Shown here: piece by piece, positions 62,620 to 64,000 of the stretch
Layout of the letters: each line of letters begins with the position of its first letter
Position numbering within the stretch: the stretch's first letter is position 1
Assembly (NCBI GenBank): GCA_937928195.1
Contig: CALEYZ010000066.1
Span: 47,160-111,159 of the forward strand
DNA: 64,000 nt
Origin: an uncultured Limnohabitans sp.
Lineage (GTDB): Bacteria > Pseudomonadota > Gammaproteobacteria > Burkholderiales > Burkholderiaceae_C
Direction of reading: 5' to 3'
Position numbers and translations under genes: made by a program
The notes under the pieces: generated by a model
The model's input: only the letters and a program-made list of their open reading frames with translations
What the model was told of the DNA's origin: nothing
Databases searched by the model: none

Positions 62620-64000
62620 ATGAATGCACCTGTTGCAAAAGAATTGTTGGCACCCGCCAGTGTTGAGTTCAAACTCAACGAACAAACGGTGATGGGCTTT
62701 GAAGGTGAGTCCATTCTCAATGCGGCCAAACGCCACGGCATTGACATTCCACACCTCTGCTACACAGAGGGCATGCGGGCAGATGGCAATTGCCGTGCAT
62801 GCGTGGTGGAAATCAAAGGCGAAAGAACGCTGGCGCCAAGTTGCTGCCGCAACGTCACACCGGGTCTGGAGGTATTGAGCCAAAGCCTTCGTGCCAAGAA
62901 AAGTCAAGAGATGGTGCTGGAGTTATTGCTGTCTGACATGCCTGATCAGGGCTACAAATGGACTGAGTCGGGACAGCATGGTGAACTAAGCGATTGGGCC
63001 GAGGCGCTGAATGTCCAGGTCAGGCCCGAACTTCAAAGTCTTCGGCGCGCGCAAGCTCAGACCGATGTGTCGCATCCCGCCATGGCTGTTAATCTCGATG
63101 CGTGCATTCAGTGCAACCGATGCGTTCGGGCATGTCGTGAAGAACAAGTCAACGATGTCATTGGTTATGCGCACCGTGGTGCCCAAAGCCAAATTGTGTT
63201 TGATTTGCAGGACGACATGGGCAGCAGCAGTTGCGTGGCTTGCGGCGAGTGCGTGCAAGCATGTCCCACCGGCGCACTCATGCCTAAGACGCAAGTGGGC
63301 TCCCAAGCGGTCGATCAGAAGATCGATTCCGTGTGTCCGTTTTGTGGTGTGGGCTGCTTGCTGACCTACAACGTCAAAGACAATCGCATCGTGAGTGTGG
63401 AAGGGCGAGATGGCCCAGCCAATCACAACCGACTGTGCGTGAAAGGGCGTTTCGGTTTTGATTACATCCAGCACCCCCAGCGGCTCACCGTGCCGCTTAT
63501 CCGCAAAGCGGGTGTGCCCAAAGATCCTGAAGCGATTCAGCACCTCAATCGCAATGCAGCCCAATGGTCTGATGTTTTCAGAGAGGCCACATGGGAAGAA
63601 GCATTGGCATTGGGGGCTGGCAAACTGAAGCAATTGCGCGATGTGCAGGGTCCCAAATCATTGGCTGGTTTTGGTTCTGCCAAGGGCAGCAACGAAGAAG
63701 CTTATCTCTTTCAAAAGTTAGTTCGCACTGGTTTCGGCTCTAACAACGTCGACCATTGCACACGTTTGTGCCACGCCTCCAGTGTGTCGGCTTTGCTGGA
63801 GGGCGTGGGCTCTGCCGCGGTGAGCAATCAGGTCAATGATGTTGAACACGCTGGCTTGATTTTTGTCATTGGCTCCAACCCCACGGCCAACCATCCTGTG
63901 GCCGCCACCTGGATGAAAAATGCGGCCAAGCGCGGCGCCAAAATTGTGCTGGCCGACCCGCGTGTCACCGACATTGGCAAACACGCCTGGCGCACCTTGC
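62620..64000 (+). CDS. fdsA: FdsA, formate dehydrogenase alpha subunit (partial at window end)
   Basis: The frame opens at the ATG directly after the fdsB stop and runs past the window edge (460 codons seen of an expected 950 or so). It has an N-terminal 2Fe-2S domain (CYTEGMRADGNCRAC), 4Fe-4S motifs CIQCNRCVRACREEQ and CVACGECVQACPTGAL, and a third CPFCGVGC with CVKGRFG that opens the molybdopterin domain. The CTRLCHASSV motif holds the Cys ligand of molybdenum (in place of Sec in FdhF). It oxidises formate to CO2 in the cytoplasm. The operon presumably continues with fdsC and fdsD. Confidence 0.93.
   Translation, partial: MNAPVAKELLAPASVEFKLNEQTVMGFEGESILNAAKRHGIDIPHLCYTEGMRADGNCRACVVEIKGERTLAPSCCRNVTPGLEVLSQSLRAKKSQEMVLELLLSDMPDQGYKWTESGQHGELSDWAEALNVQVRPELQSLRRAQAQTDVSHPAMAVNLDACIQCNRCVRACREEQVNDVIGYAHRGAQSQIVFDLQDDMGSSSCVACGECVQACPTGALMPKTQVGSQAVDQKIDSVCPFCGVGCLLTYNVKDNRIVSVEGRDGPANHNRLCVKGRFGFDYIQHPQRLTVPLIRKAGVPKDPEAIQHLNRNAAQWSDVFREATWEEALALGAGKLKQLRDVQGPKSLAGFGSAKGSNEEAYLFQKLVRTGFGSNNVDHCTRLCHASSVSALLEGVGSAAVSNQVNDVEHAGLIFVIGSNPTANHPVAATWMKNAAKRGAKIVLADPRVTDIGKHAWRTL

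Overview
The window looks like a chromosomal segment from a betaproteobacterium of the order Burkholderiales, most likely a Comamonadaceae member related to Limnohabitans or Rhodoferax. This is inferred from gene families and layout, not from a marker gene. The evidence is four tripartite-tricarboxylate-type (TTT, Bug) binding proteins, the ctaC-ctaD-ctaG-DUF2970-ctaE oxidase order, small DUF2909 and DUF2189 membrane proteins, a tandem glycine riboswitch ahead of a DadA-like gene, and a RquA-type methyltransferase. I see no tRNA, rRNA, insertion sequence, prophage or CRISPR array. No gene-free gap exceeds 300 bases; the longest, 56108-56320, shows nothing I can name.

Layout. 1-5204: the 3' end of putA, a thioesterase, a TauD-like oxygenase, an M20 amidohydrolase, an orphan TRAP binding protein, and a divergent IclR regulator whose promoter carries two matching palindromes. 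5222-14805: a second IclR regulator divergent from a tight nine-gene plus-strand cluster (three TTT binding proteins, RraA-like aldolase, hydroxyacid dehydrogenase, cyclase-family hydrolase, MetX-like hydrolase, metallo-beta-lactamase-fold lipoprotein, SMP-30 lactonase). It reads as an uncharacterised catabolic pathway. 14776-27637: a denitrification and nitric-oxide block that is visibly richer in A+T. It holds sirB2, nnrS, norC-norB-norQ, a CcoG-like polyferredoxin, norD, a heme-type TonB receptor, nirS, a cytochrome c, nsrR and a Cys-rich unknown. TTGAT-N4-(A/G)TCAA boxes and one NsrR-type palindrome tie these genes together.

27571-34765: dadA behind the glycine riboswitch, a TTT binding protein with an M20 amidohydrolase and a divergent LysR regulator, then copZ and copA. 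34746-43795: DUF2189, ctaB, and the cytochrome c4 plus aa3-type oxidase cluster with assembly factors (ctaG, SURF1, a SCO-like protein). An FNR-type box sits directly on the predicted start of the oxidase cluster, suggesting that oxidase is switched off as denitrification is switched on. 43782-48315: rquA (rhodoquinone), glutaredoxin, a small HTH protein, and a two-component pair with a sterol-desaturase-like enzyme. 48336-54745: acyl-CoA dehydrogenase, thiolase, a FadB-like protein lacking the NAD-binding domain, a YghU glutathione transferase and an aldehyde dehydrogenase. 54878-60866: nitronate monooxygenase-like protein, DmeF-like metal exporter, a cytochrome b561/YceI operon, and an extradiol-dioxygenase-like protein with its LysR regulator. 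60889-64000: the start of an NAD-linked formate dehydrogenase operon, with fused FdsG-FdsB followed by FdsA, which runs off the window.

Together the genes describe a facultative heterotroph that scavenges organic acids, switches between oxygen and nitrogen-oxide respiration, and may make rhodoquinone for low-oxygen metabolism.
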